32,317 bases of DNA. Origin: Saprospiraceae bacterium. GTDB lineage: Bacteria; Bacteroidota; Bacteroidia; Chitinophagales; Saprospiraceae. Shown here piece after piece: positions 8,629 through 16,622 of the stretch. The first letter of the stretch is position 1; each line of letters opens with the position of its first letter. The position numbers and the translations under genes are program-made. Under the pieces are notes generated by a model. It saw nothing but the letters and a program-made list of their open reading frames with translations, made no database searches and was not told where the DNA came from. The stretch lies in assembly GCA_027488855.1 (NCBI GenBank), contig JAIYAV010000369.1, positions 1-32,317 on the forward strand, in the 5' to 3' direction.

Positions 8629-9223
8629 AAATCGGGCTTATAAGAAGAGTACCGGAAAACACCGTGATGCTCGTTGCTTTTTTATAGTTGCCGAAGGCGA
8701 ACGGGAAGAGGATTATTTTCTTTGGTTTGAAAAGTTATCCAAGCGCATTCGGGTAGAAATTATCGCACGAGAGGGTAAAGCTTCTGCGCCAAAACATATG
8801 CTTACTCGCCTGCAGAAATTTCTACCAGAAAACGCAGTCCAACCCGGAGATCAAATTTGGTTTGTACTTGATGTTGACCATTGGCAAAGGAAATCCATTG
8901 AAGAATTGCGAAGCTTGTGCGCAGTTTATGAATCTTGGAATATCGCTATAAGCAATCCCTGTTTTGAAGTGTGGTTGCTCTTCCACTTGGATCGACCAAT
9001 CCCTTCAAATATCCACAAAGCCAAGGAATTTAAACAACTACTCGGGGAGGCTACTTCTGGAGGATATCAGGTTGAACGATTTGCACCTCTTATCGAAAAA
9101 GCCCGCATCTCCGCTCGCAATGCTGATCTCACTCCAGATCATGATTACCCAGATCACGTTGGTATCACTAAAGTATATTTTCTTGCTGATGAACTAGTAC
9201 AGTTTTTAGGTCAAAACAGGTAA
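8615..9223 (+). CDS. RloB-like protein with TOPRIM-type catalytic residues
   Basis: This 202-residue protein matches the RloB family. Its N-terminal strand reads FFIVAEGEREEDYF (Glu27, Glu29), followed by WFVLDVDHW (Asp86, Asp88) and the RloB hallmark ISNPCFEVWLLFHL at 112-125. A Glu followed by an Asp-x-Asp pair is the TOPRIM arrangement used for Mg-dependent phosphodiester chemistry in OLD nucleases and primases. The ATG at 8615 lies inside the end of the ATPase gene. In the defence interpretation this is the effector nuclease, and the ATPase is the sensor. The gene ends only 6 bases from the convergent M24 gene, with no terminator in between. Confidence 0.85.
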   Translation: MPKTENRAYKKSTGKHRDARCFFIVAEGEREEDYFLWFEKLSKRIRVEIIAREGKASAPKHMLTRLQKFLPENAVQPGDQIWFVLDVDHWQRKSIEELRSLCAVYESWNIAISNPCFEVWLLFHLDRPIPSNIHKAKEFKQLLGEATSGGYQVERFAPLIEKARISARNADLTPDHDYPDHVGITKVYFLADELVQFLGQNR

Positions 9224-9229
9224 GCCAAT

Positions 9230-10618
9230 TTATCCCACCGTCAACACCCTCCCCGGACTCAGCATATACGGCGGCAAGTACGCCGGAATATTGCTAAACG
9301 GCAATACCTCCGGCTTCAATTTTATCCCAATCACCTCCGCCATAAACCTCCGCCGTGCCTGAATCCGTTGCCACATTTCCGGGAATTTCTGCGCCAATTC
9401 AGCACGTAGGGCCTCATCGGCCAGCGCGATCCCATCCTCGATATTGCTGGTATGGTAAGCGGTGCCTGTGCCTGGAATCACATCCACCTGCAGGGCCATA
9501 CCGGATTTGAATTTCAATTCCGACCCTTTAAATACTGGCGAATGTACCCACTCATCGATGTGGATAAAATGCCCAGGATTGAGTTTTACCCCATAAAAAG
9601 GATCGCCGATTTCGCCGTGGATGATGTCGTACAATTCCCCGGCGGGCACCCCGATGCCAATGTGCTCGTACCATTTGACAATGGCCCGGAAATAGGGAAT
9701 GGCCAGTTTTTGCAGGTAATCCCCTACCCCATCCGGCAATTCGCTTTCATCGTGTACCAACCAGCCTGCCCGGGCATTCAAGCCACCCCAGAGGCACATG
9801 CACATGGTAAAAGGTTCGCCAACCTTGAGGGTGTTCATCGATGGACTGGGCAAGCCATAAGCGGCCCGCGGCCCATTGGTCAGCATAGTATGGGCGCCCA
9901 AGGGGAAGCCGTTGAGTTGCATCAGTGTGGTCGCCTGCATTTCGGTCATGCCCGGCTGCATGTTGAAGAGCACATTTTTGAGGCCTGTGGAAGTATGACA
10001 AGCTGCAAATTCAAACAGCGCCAGTTGTTCCGCTTCGTTCAAAATGCGCAGACCATCGTCCGGATTCATTAGGAGAGCATTGGCATTGCGCACCTGGCGG
10101 TAATTGCCACTAAGCTTGCGCAGGGTATCAATCAAGTAAGAGGGTGTTTCAAAACAATAGTCTGGCTCGTCGAATTCGGCAGCGGAAAAATACTTCCAGC
10201 CAGCTACCCCGATGGTGCTTTCTGCATCAATCCCGGCATCACTTAAGGCCTGGCTCAGGGATACCCCCGATAGGCGATCCTGCCCCATCAAACTCAGGGA
10301 CTGAAACAAAACCCGTTGTACCGGAAGTGGTGCCAATTCGGCATAACCCCAGCCTTCGTTGCCCAGCAATAAATGGGGCAAACCCGTTTTGCCAACGATC
10401 AACAAACTCTCTTCAAAACGTGGATCGTAGCCACAGAGGTAAGTGGTGTTGGCATTGTGTTCACGATCGCCGTAAACGATCACAAAATCGAGGGCTTCGG
10501 CCTGCATTTTTTGGCGCAAACGGGTGATGCGCGCCTCATAAATGGCCTGGTTCAGGCTTGGTTCAGCGGAGGGCATGCCAAAGTTTGGCAGTTCAACGGT
10601 GTTCAGGTTGATGGTCAT
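9230..10618 (-). CDS. M24-family (Xaa-Pro peptidase-like) protein with atypical metal site
   Basis: The 462-residue protein has a creatinase-like N-terminal domain (RITRLRQKMQAEALDFVIVYGD) followed by a pita-bread peptidase fold. In canonical members five ligands (Asp, Asp, His, Glu, Glu) bind two metals. Here only a His-rich segment (GHFIHIDEWVHSP), an Asp in place of the first Glu (ALQVDVIPG) and a Glu in NIEDGIA are visible; the two usual Asp residues are not evident near ARAGWLVHD. It is therefore either a peptidase with altered metal use or a pseudoenzyme. The ATG at 10618 is chosen over an upstream ATG at 10747, because the extra 43 codons lie partly in a palindromic repeat and do not look like protein. 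Confidence 0.8.
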   Translation of the reverse strand: MTINLNTVELPNFGMPSAEPSLNQAIYEARITRLRQKMQAEALDFVIVYGDREHNANTTYLCGYDPRFEESLLIVGKTGLPHLLLGNEGWGYAELAPLPVQRVLFQSLSLMGQDRLSGVSLSQALSDAGIDAESTIGVAGWKYFSAAEFDEPDYCFETPSYLIDTLRKLSGNYRQVRNANALLMNPDDGLRILNEAEQLALFEFAACHTSTGLKNVLFNMQPGMTEMQATTLMQLNGFPLGAHTMLTNGPRAAYGLPSPSMNTLKVGEPFTMCMCLWGGLNARAGWLVHDESELPDGVGDYLQKLAIPYFRAIVKWYEHIGIGVPAGELYDIIHGEIGDPFYGVKLNPGHFIHIDEWVHSPVFKGSELKFKSGMALQVDVIPGTGTAYHTSNIEDGIALADEALRAELAQKFPEMWQRIQARRRFMAEVIGIKLKPEVLPFSNIPAYLPPYMLSPGRVLTVG

Positions 10619-10695
10619 GATGCGTGTAGGTTGAGGGGACAAAATAAAGCTTTTCGGGGAAACGCGACCATTTCCATTTTCACTCAAGTAGTACA

Positions 10696-10819
10696 AAAGC
10701 GACATTATTTTATCACAAAGGGTGAAAAGAGGGCACAGAGGACACAAAGTTAGACGTTGACTATCTCTGTGTCCTCTGTGTCCTTGTTTTTGATCTTTGT
10801 GATAAAATAATGTCGCTTT
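10696..10819. repeat. Palindromic intergenic repeat, copy 1
   Basis: Perfect 25-base arms (10696-10720 and 10795-10819) enclose a second, nearly perfect 19-base inverted repeat made of ACACAGAGG-type units. A 19-base core (10742-10760) is identical to 12554-12572 in copy 2. It fills the space between the M24 gene and the cytochrome/monooxygenase gene. Confidence 0.85.
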
Positions 10820-10842
10820 GGGAAAAAAGCCTCCGCGTAACC

Positions 10843-12402
10843 CTACAATTTCACCAATTGACTCGAAGCATACCCCCTAATCGTCCGCAAACGCAGGTAA
10901 TACGCCCCACTCTGCAAAGCACTCAAATCCAATTCCTTTTGATTCTCACCAGCAGCCATACCTTGATTCGCCGCCAAACTTTGCACCCAACGCCCCTGTA
11001 CATCAAATACATCCAACCAAATGGGTTCGGCTTCTTTGAGTTTAAAAGAGATCAGGGCCTTCGATTGGACTGGATTGGGCGCTACTTTGAGCTCCAGTTC
11101 TTCCAATTTGATTTCCCGGCTGTCGGTCACTGCCTCAGGGGCCAGGATCAGATTTTCGTCCCCTGGCTGGTACGCGGTGAAGGTGAAGTAGACCAACATC
11201 ATTTCATCGGTAGTGCCCTCCCCTACCCGCACTTCTTTGGGCGGTGTGTTCGGGTTGCTAAAGTTGTTGACGGTATTGTCGTATACGGTTTCGCCATACA
11301 CGGTTGTCCCTGCCGGAATCACCATGGCTTTGGGAAACAAATAAAAACCTTGCCAATGAAAATCCCAATCGTTGATGCGGATGACTTTCAGGGTATCTTT
11401 TTTGGGCGTAATGCCCCAAACCTTGATGGATTTACCCAATAGGTGCATGTGGGGTGCTACGGCAATCACGGTGCCTTGAACCGGAACTCTCAATTGTGAT
11501 TTGATGGTTTTCACCTGATTGGCGGGTAAAACGAGCGGTCCATTGGTCAGGGACAAAAAGTGGTTGAGCAATGGCAGGGTCTCCAATCGCCGCATCGGTC
11601 CCGATTCCAGGCGTGCGATAAAGCGGGTTCGGTCGGTTTTTCCTTTTGATCCCGGCGCGTAGTGTACTTGCAGGATGATGGTCGCATTTTTAGTCAACAA
11701 TTGGCCCATTCCTTTGGGATAAAAAGTGGGGAGACTACCGGGAACCCAGGCACCAATTTGTACCGCCGATTGAGATCCCACCCCACCAAAGCTGGTATAC
11801 CCTGGTCCTGGGTCGCGGGCATCCAAAGTCAGTACCGTTTTGGCCGTATCTGCATACACCAATACGTGGTGCACTACCTCCCCATTGCCAGGTACACATT
11901 CAAAAGCGGTGATGTATTTGTCTACATTCACCCCACTCGCGATGGGGAAGCAGCGGTATACGTCTTTTTCACCGGAAATGGTGTATTCCGGTATTTGCAG
12001 GCTCAATTCTGGCATGCTGATGACGGGAGCAGTATTGTATTGCGGCACTTTAGGCGTATCCTTGGGATTGCCATAGGAGGCGGCACCAGCGACCCATTCC
12101 TGGATCAGGTGGATTTCATCGGCACTCATCAGGCGTTCGTGGGCAAAACGGCTGTAGGTGGGGTCAGGTGGCCAAGGCGGCATTTTCCCGGTTTTAACCG
12201 AGTATTCAATCGAGAAACGGTTGAAATAGGCATCTTCGTAAGTCACCAACGGGAAGGGTGCCAAGCCGCCTTCGCGATGGCAAGGGGTACAGTGTTTGTA
12301 CAGGATTGGTGCAATATCCAGGGTCCAAACTGGATTGTGGGCCGAGCTTGCGCCCCATCCAATCAGAACGAATAAAAACGAAAGGAGTATTTTCTGCTGC
12401 AT
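10843..12402 (-). CDS. Cytochrome c / copper type II monooxygenase-like protein with T9SS sorting domain
   Basis: This 519-residue exported protein has a signal peptide (1-21) and a c-type heme site CTPCH (Cys38, Cys41, His42) with PPWPPD at 75-80. A domain like the copper type II ascorbate-dependent monooxygenases (peptidylglycine and dopamine hydroxylases) follows. All six copper-ligand positions of that family have a counterpart: His178-His179 and His247 for one copper, His318, His320 and Met401/402 for the other. Residues from about 436 are a T9SS sorting domain (APNP, FDVQGR, LQSGAYYLRL). It should be secreted, receive an electron through the heme, and hydroxylate or oxidise an unknown substrate. 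The gene is flanked by two copies of one palindromic repeat. Confidence 0.85.
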   Translation of the reverse strand: MQQKILLSFLFVLIGWGASSAHNPVWTLDIAPILYKHCTPCHREGGLAPFPLVTYEDAYFNRFSIEYSVKTGKMPPWPPDPTYSRFAHERLMSADEIHLIQEWVAGAASYGNPKDTPKVPQYNTAPVISMPELSLQIPEYTISGEKDVYRCFPIASGVNVDKYITAFECVPGNGEVVHHVLVYADTAKTVLTLDARDPGPGYTSFGGVGSQSAVQIGAWVPGSLPTFYPKGMGQLLTKNATIILQVHYAPGSKGKTDRTRFIARLESGPMRRLETLPLLNHFLSLTNGPLVLPANQVKTIKSQLRVPVQGTVIAVAPHMHLLGKSIKVWGITPKKDTLKVIRINDWDFHWQGFYLFPKAMVIPAGTTVYGETVYDNTVNNFSNPNTPPKEVRVGEGTTDEMMLVYFTFTAYQPGDENLILAPEAVTDSREIKLEELELKVAPNPVQSKALISFKLKEAEPIWLDVFDVQGRWVQSLAANQGMAAGENQKELDLSALQSGAYYLRLRTIRGYASSQLVKL

Positions 12403-12504
12403 AATGATGGGCTTTAGAAATAAGACGAAGAAATGGGGGTGAAGTTTAGTGGTGGGAGAAATTTTAACATAAATGAATCATAATGAATTTCTTAAAACTT
12501 TCTC

Positions 12505-12635
12505 AAAGCGACACATTTTTTTAGCACAAAGGATAAAAAAGAGGACTCAAAGAACACAAAGTTAGACGTTGATAGCGCTTTGCTTTGTGTCCTTTGTGCT
12601 TCTTTGTGGTATCTTTGTGAAAATTATGTCGTTTT
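12505..12635. repeat. Palindromic intergenic repeat, copy 2
   Basis: Imperfect arms (12505-12531 and 12613-12635) enclose an inner inverted repeat of ACAAAG/CTTTGT units. It shares a 19-base core and the overall arm sequence with copy 1, in the same orientation. It separates the cytochrome/monooxygenase gene from the esterase gene. Confidence 0.8.
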
Positions 12636-12668
12636 GGAGTTATTTTGAAAATCCGGGATGATTCATCT

Positions 12669-14054
12669 TCATTTCGAACTAAAACACGAAGCTGGCAGCC
12701 CTGCCCCATTGAACAAGTTCGGCGTAGCCGTATTGCCCCAGGCGTAGCGCACCATCGTAGGGCGGGTCACCTTTTCAGATTGCACTTCTACGGTATTTTC
12801 CTTGGTGATTTTGGCTTCAGCGGGATGAAAAACGCCGTCTTCACCGGCCAGTTCAAAGTGGGTGATTTTGTCTCCTTTAACATTCAAACCTTCGGCATTG
12901 GAGAAATAGACCAGCATTTGACCAGCACGCGCCCGACTGTTGAGGTAAAGTGGACCTGCGACTATGGCGTTGCTGGCTTTGTAATGTTTCACCAAGGCCA
13001 GGTTGGCCAGGCGCAAACCTACATCTTGCTTGTTGCGGGGGTGGATATCGGTAGTATCGCCGATGTCACTGGTTACCACCATGCCGGTATTCGGTATGCT
13101 GAGGGTGCGGCGTTGGGCGTCGCGCAGGGCGGCACCTTCGGCGGGATTCCCGTAGCGGTATGGGGCAATTTGGCAGTAGTAAAAGGGGAGTTCCTGACTC
13201 CATTTTTTGCGCCAGCTCGTAATCAATGCCGTCATCGTTTCTTTGTAGGCAGAGGCTGTAGATACATTCGATTCCCCTTGGTACCACAAAGCTCCGGCAA
13301 TTTTGAATTTGGTGAGGGGTTCGATCATCGCGTTGTAAATGCGGGCAATTTCGGTGGGGCCCCAGGGCACTGGTTCCAGTTTTTTGGCGGCGGTACTGAT
13401 CAGGTCGTTGCCTTCAAAAACTTCGGAAGGCATCCAACATTCGGCAGGGGTACCACCCCAGCTGGAATTGATCATGCCGATGGGCACTTTTAAATCGGCT
13501 TGTAATTTGCGGGCAAAAAAATAGGCCACTGCGCTGAAATTTTGCATACTAGCCGGGCTACATTCCGCCCATTGTCCTTCCAGGTCAATTTGGGGCGCAG
13601 TGGCTGTACGGTGGACCACAGAAAACAAGCGAATATTCGGGTAATTCGCTTTTTTGACTTCATCCTGGGCATTGTTGATGCCCATATTGGCCGTCCATTC
13701 CATATTGGATTGACCCGAACAAAGCCAAATCTCGCCGATCAATACATTTTTGAGCACAATCTCATTGTAGCCCTTGATGGTAAGGTTGTAGGGTGTCATG
13801 CTGCCCTTGGGTGTTTTGACAAATACTGACCAGGTGCCTTGATTGCTGGCTTCAGTATTGAGGGTATTGCCATCCCAGGGGGTATTGATGCTGATTTTTT
13901 CCATGGGTTTGCCCCAGCCCCAAATGATCAATTCGCTGTTTTGTTGCAAAACCATATTGTCAGAAAATACGGCTGGTAGTGATACAGCCCAAGACATTTG
14001 AGCCAACACCAAAAGGCAGAGTGTAGAAAAATATTTGATTGCTTGTTGTGACAT
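12669..14054 (-). CDS. Sialate O-acetylesterase family protein (SASA/SGNH type)
   Basis: This 461-residue exported esterase has a signal peptide (1-23) and the opening VFSDNMVLQQ at 29-38 that is typical of Bacteroidota sialate O-acetylesterases. The nucleophile Ser116 lies in CSGQSNMEW; the oxyanion motifs SSWGGTPAE near 197-205 and WYQGESN near 257-263 follow; the catalytic Asp336 and His338 are in DTTDIHP. It would remove O-acetyl groups from sialic acids or plant and bacterial glycans in the periplasm. It is upstream of the cytochrome/monooxygenase gene on the same strand, but separated from it by repeat copy 2, and no sugar-utilisation genes lie next to it. Confidence 0.92.
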   Translation of the reverse strand: MSQQAIKYFSTLCLLVLAQMSWAVSLPAVFSDNMVLQQNSELIIWGWGKPMEKISINTPWDGNTLNTEASNQGTWSVFVKTPKGSMTPYNLTIKGYNEIVLKNVLIGEIWLCSGQSNMEWTANMGINNAQDEVKKANYPNIRLFSVVHRTATAPQIDLEGQWAECSPASMQNFSAVAYFFARKLQADLKVPIGMINSSWGGTPAECWMPSEVFEGNDLISTAAKKLEPVPWGPTEIARIYNAMIEPLTKFKIAGALWYQGESNVSTASAYKETMTALITSWRKKWSQELPFYYCQIAPYRYGNPAEGAALRDAQRRTLSIPNTGMVVTSDIGDTTDIHPRNKQDVGLRLANLALVKHYKASNAIVAGPLYLNSRARAGQMLVYFSNAEGLNVKGDKITHFELAGEDGVFHPAEAKITKENTVEVQSEKVTRPTMVRYAWGNTATPNLFNGAGLPASCFSSK

Positions 14055-14075
14055 GATTAGCTACTGTTTTTGATG

Positions 14076-15011
14076 CTAAAGATGAACAATTTGCCGAAAG
14101 TGGGCAACCTGGAACCCATTTTTCTTCAACTCCTTCAGTTGGGGGCTCCTCGGATTCAGCAAAGGATTGGTATGATTGAGGTGGATGAAATAGATTTTTT
14201 GCTTTTCGGAAGCAGAAAGTTCCTTAAAACGCTGCATACTTTCCACGACGAAAGGATGGGGAATTTCAGACATGTTGCGGTAATTGAGTTCGGCGTTGTC
14301 GTAAAAAGTGGCATCCAAAAAAGCGTAATCCACCTTCTTGATCTCGGCCACAATGTCCAGCGACCAGCGTTCCCATTTGTCGATATCGGGGATAAACAAG
14401 GCCGATTTATGGGGGCCTTCAATCCGATAGCCCACCGTTTCCGAAAACTCATCCCGGTGCGGCACTTGCAAGGGGATAACCTGAAGGTGGGCGGACAAAC
14501 GCTGGGGTTGCTGGTTTTTCAGCCCTTGGATCGCAATGTTCTTCAAGCTGATCAATTGGCTCCAGGGGCCATTTTTTTCTAAAAACTCCTGCATTTTGGG
14601 CATAGCGTATACAGGCGTGGACTTGGCGTTCATACTTTCCCGGCCCAGGTACATCAGTCCGCTGTAATGGCCAATGTGGGCATGGGTCAAAAAAATCCCA
14701 CTGGGCGTTTCCTCCTGGCGAAAAGGACTGAATGTTTTGAGCAATTTCATTTGTCGGGGCAAGTCTGGGGTAGCTTCAAACAAGTAATTCAGTTTATTTG
14801 CCGGGTCGATCAAGCCAAGGGAGACCACCATTCGATCAGGATTAGGTTTTGAAAAAAGGCTTTTGCAACAGTCTTTGGTGCAACCTGCATGGGGCGAACC
14901 CGCATCCTGGATAGTGCCCAAAACAATCAATGCAGGCGAATCAGCCGGATCAGGCTGTACTGACAACAGTAGTAAAGCATTAAAAATCAGCACCAAATAG
15001 ACTATTTTCAT
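14076..15011 (-). CDS. PqqB-like metallo-beta-lactamase-fold hydrolase
   Basis: This 311-residue protein has an N-terminal hydrophobic segment (3-17) and matches the PqqB-like branch of the metallo-beta-lactamase fold. It has GTIQDAGSPHAGC at 32-44, with a Cys-rich continuation (CTKDCC), and LTHAHIGHYSG at 108-118. The usual HxHxDH motif appears as His110-x-His112-x-Gly-His115, so the Asp is replaced by Gly, which would leave a single-metal site or an altered second site. Further candidate ligands are in DATFYDN and IHLNHTNP. No other pyrroloquinoline quinone genes are near, so a role in PQQ synthesis is unlikely. The substrate is unknown. Confidence 0.85.
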   Translation of the reverse strand: MKIVYLVLIFNALLLLSVQPDPADSPALIVLGTIQDAGSPHAGCTKDCCKSLFSKPNPDRMVVSLGLIDPANKLNYLFEATPDLPRQMKLLKTFSPFRQEETPSGIFLTHAHIGHYSGLMYLGRESMNAKSTPVYAMPKMQEFLEKNGPWSQLISLKNIAIQGLKNQQPQRLSAHLQVIPLQVPHRDEFSETVGYRIEGPHKSALFIPDIDKWERWSLDIVAEIKKVDYAFLDATFYDNAELNYRNMSEIPHPFVVESMQRFKELSASEKQKIYFIHLNHTNPLLNPRSPQLKELKKNGFQVAHFRQIVHL

Positions 15012-15320
15012 GTTTTCAGCTTATCTCCACAAAAAAAATGTAATGCATCTGACAAATCCCCATACAACCTGAGTAGCCCTTCGCTACATCTTTACCCCCA
15101 AACGCCCCAGTACACGCTTTCTCTCACAAGCTCAATATACGGCGATCTTGTTTTAGTCCGCCACCCCTCTCCAAAATGTCATTTGGTATTGCCATGCCCG
15201 GCGCGTAGGTATTGACCTGCCAGCCCCCGGAATTGCTATGCCTGTATGTAACCTAACCTGACAGCTTTGACCCGCTGCCCAGTCTGGAGATTCTATGCTT
15301 AGTATTGATCACAAAAATAA
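15012..15320. other. Divergent intergenic region, no gene seen
   Basis: This 309-base gap between the leftward PqqB-like gene and the rightward DUF4270 gene must hold both promoters. I found no convincing hairpin, repeat, ORF or clear TAnnTTTG promoter box. Confidence 0.5.
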
Positions 15321-16616
15321 TTGAATGTGAGAAATTTAACCGACTTACTACTTTTTGCCTTCCTGGCCATTTGCTTTGCTGCCTGCCAACAAAGTACCAT
15401 CATCGGCGAGGATTTGATTGATGAAGACAACACTCAGGTGCAAGAAATTGATAGCCTGAGTGTTGAATCGGCCACTTTGTTGCTCGATTCTCTGTACACC
15501 ACCAATGGTACTCGTCTATTGGCCGGGGCTTATCCCGATCCGTACCTCGGCAACATCAGCGCACAATGTTTTTTTAATACCGACACACTTGGTGTTTTTT
15601 CTCTTGATGACGACGACGATTTGCGCTTCGACTCCTTGAGTCTCTCCTTGCGGCAAGATTATGAATACCCGGCTATCGATCATCTGCAAAGGCTGGCCGT
15701 ATACACGCTAGAAACCGAACTGGAAGATGAAACCTTCTATTTCAATGATTCTCCCGCACCAGGTACCCTCAATAAAATTGGCCGTGCCAGCTTCAATACC
15801 CGCACGACGCGCAGCAAACGATTCAACATTCGATTGCCGGATGCATTGGGGCAATCGCTGTTTAAGGTAGCCAAAGGGCAAGATGATTTGTTGCTGGAAA
15901 ACGTGTTGAATGGCCTCGCGCTCATGCAAGAAGGTGACAATGAAGGCCAATCGGTAATGGGTTTCCCCACGGACAGTGTCTACGTTCGTTTGTATTACCA
16001 CAATCAAAAAACGGACGAAGCGGGTGAGTTAAAAATAAGGCTGAAACCGGGGCGCCGCTTCAATCGCATTTCCAGCGACCGCAGCAAAACCGCAATTGGC
16101 AAACTGGCTCAGCAAGGTGTCCCCCTTTCTTCGGCCCAAAGTAGTCATCAAACCTTTATCCAGGCAGGGGTGGGCATCTGTACCAAACTGGATTTTCCCA
16201 CGCTGCGCAGCATCCGCCAAAACCGCAACATCAGTGTCAATCTGGCTTACCTGGACATTCAGCCCCTCAAGGCCAGTTACCAGGGTAGTGATTTTTCCCC
16301 TTTGGAAAACATCTACGTGTATTCCCCTACGCACAAAAACACTTTGGCGGAAACCTACTGGAGGGCCAGTGGCGTCAACCCCGTCAGCGTGCGGCGCACG
16401 GTAAATCCCCTCACGGGCAATTCCAATTTTCGCATCTACCTCACCGACTACATCCACGACATTCTCCATCAGGATGGTGATGACTACGACGGGATTTTGT
16501 TGTACGCCCCAGTTTTCAGCACGGGCCTCAACGAGGTAGGGCGCTTGGTGCTGCCCAGTCAAAGGCTATCGAGAGATGCCATCAAACTACATGTAATTTT
16601 CACCGTAATTAAATAA
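15321..16616 (+). CDS. DUF4270 family lipoprotein
   Basis: This 431-residue protein has a lipoprotein signal peptide with lipobox FAAC (Cys22), followed by the family-typical Ile-Gly-Glu-Asp-Leu and a long beta-rich body. DUF4270 proteins are Bacteroidota surface or periplasmic lipoproteins of unknown function. No ATG start fits: the only ATG near the signal peptide (15325) runs directly into a stop. Initiation must use TTG at 15321 or GTG at 15327, and either keeps the signal peptide. It is followed after 6 bases by a kelch-repeat lipoprotein, so both are probably one operon and may be exported to the same place. Confidence 0.88.
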   Translation: MNVRNLTDLLLFAFLAICFAACQQSTIIGEDLIDEDNTQVQEIDSLSVESATLLLDSLYTTNGTRLLAGAYPDPYLGNISAQCFFNTDTLGVFSLDDDDDLRFDSLSLSLRQDYEYPAIDHLQRLAVYTLETELEDETFYFNDSPAPGTLNKIGRASFNTRTTRSKRFNIRLPDALGQSLFKVAKGQDDLLLENVLNGLALMQEGDNEGQSVMGFPTDSVYVRLYYHNQKTDEAGELKIRLKPGRRFNRISSDRSKTAIGKLAQQGVPLSSAQSSHQTFIQAGVGICTKLDFPTLRSIRQNRNISVNLAYLDIQPLKASYQGSDFSPLENIYVYSPTHKNTLAETYWRASGVNPVSVRRTVNPLTGNSNFRIYLTDYIHDILHQDGDDYDGILLYAPVFSTGLNEVGRLVLPSQRLSRDAIKLHVIFTVIK

Positions 16617-16622
16617 ACAACA

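Noticed and set aside
7214-9223. Retron or restriction-modification locus around the RloA/RloB-like genes
   Set aside because: No reverse transcriptase, methylase or specificity subunit is encoded nearby.
10619-10747. N-terminal extension of the M24 protein to an ATG at 10747
   Set aside because: The added 43 codons run through a palindromic repeat arm and lack family similarity; the ATG at 10618 starts the recognisable domain.
10696-12635. CRISPR array
   Set aside because: The repeated units are two palindromic elements 1.7 kb apart with a gene between them, without regular spacers or cas genes.
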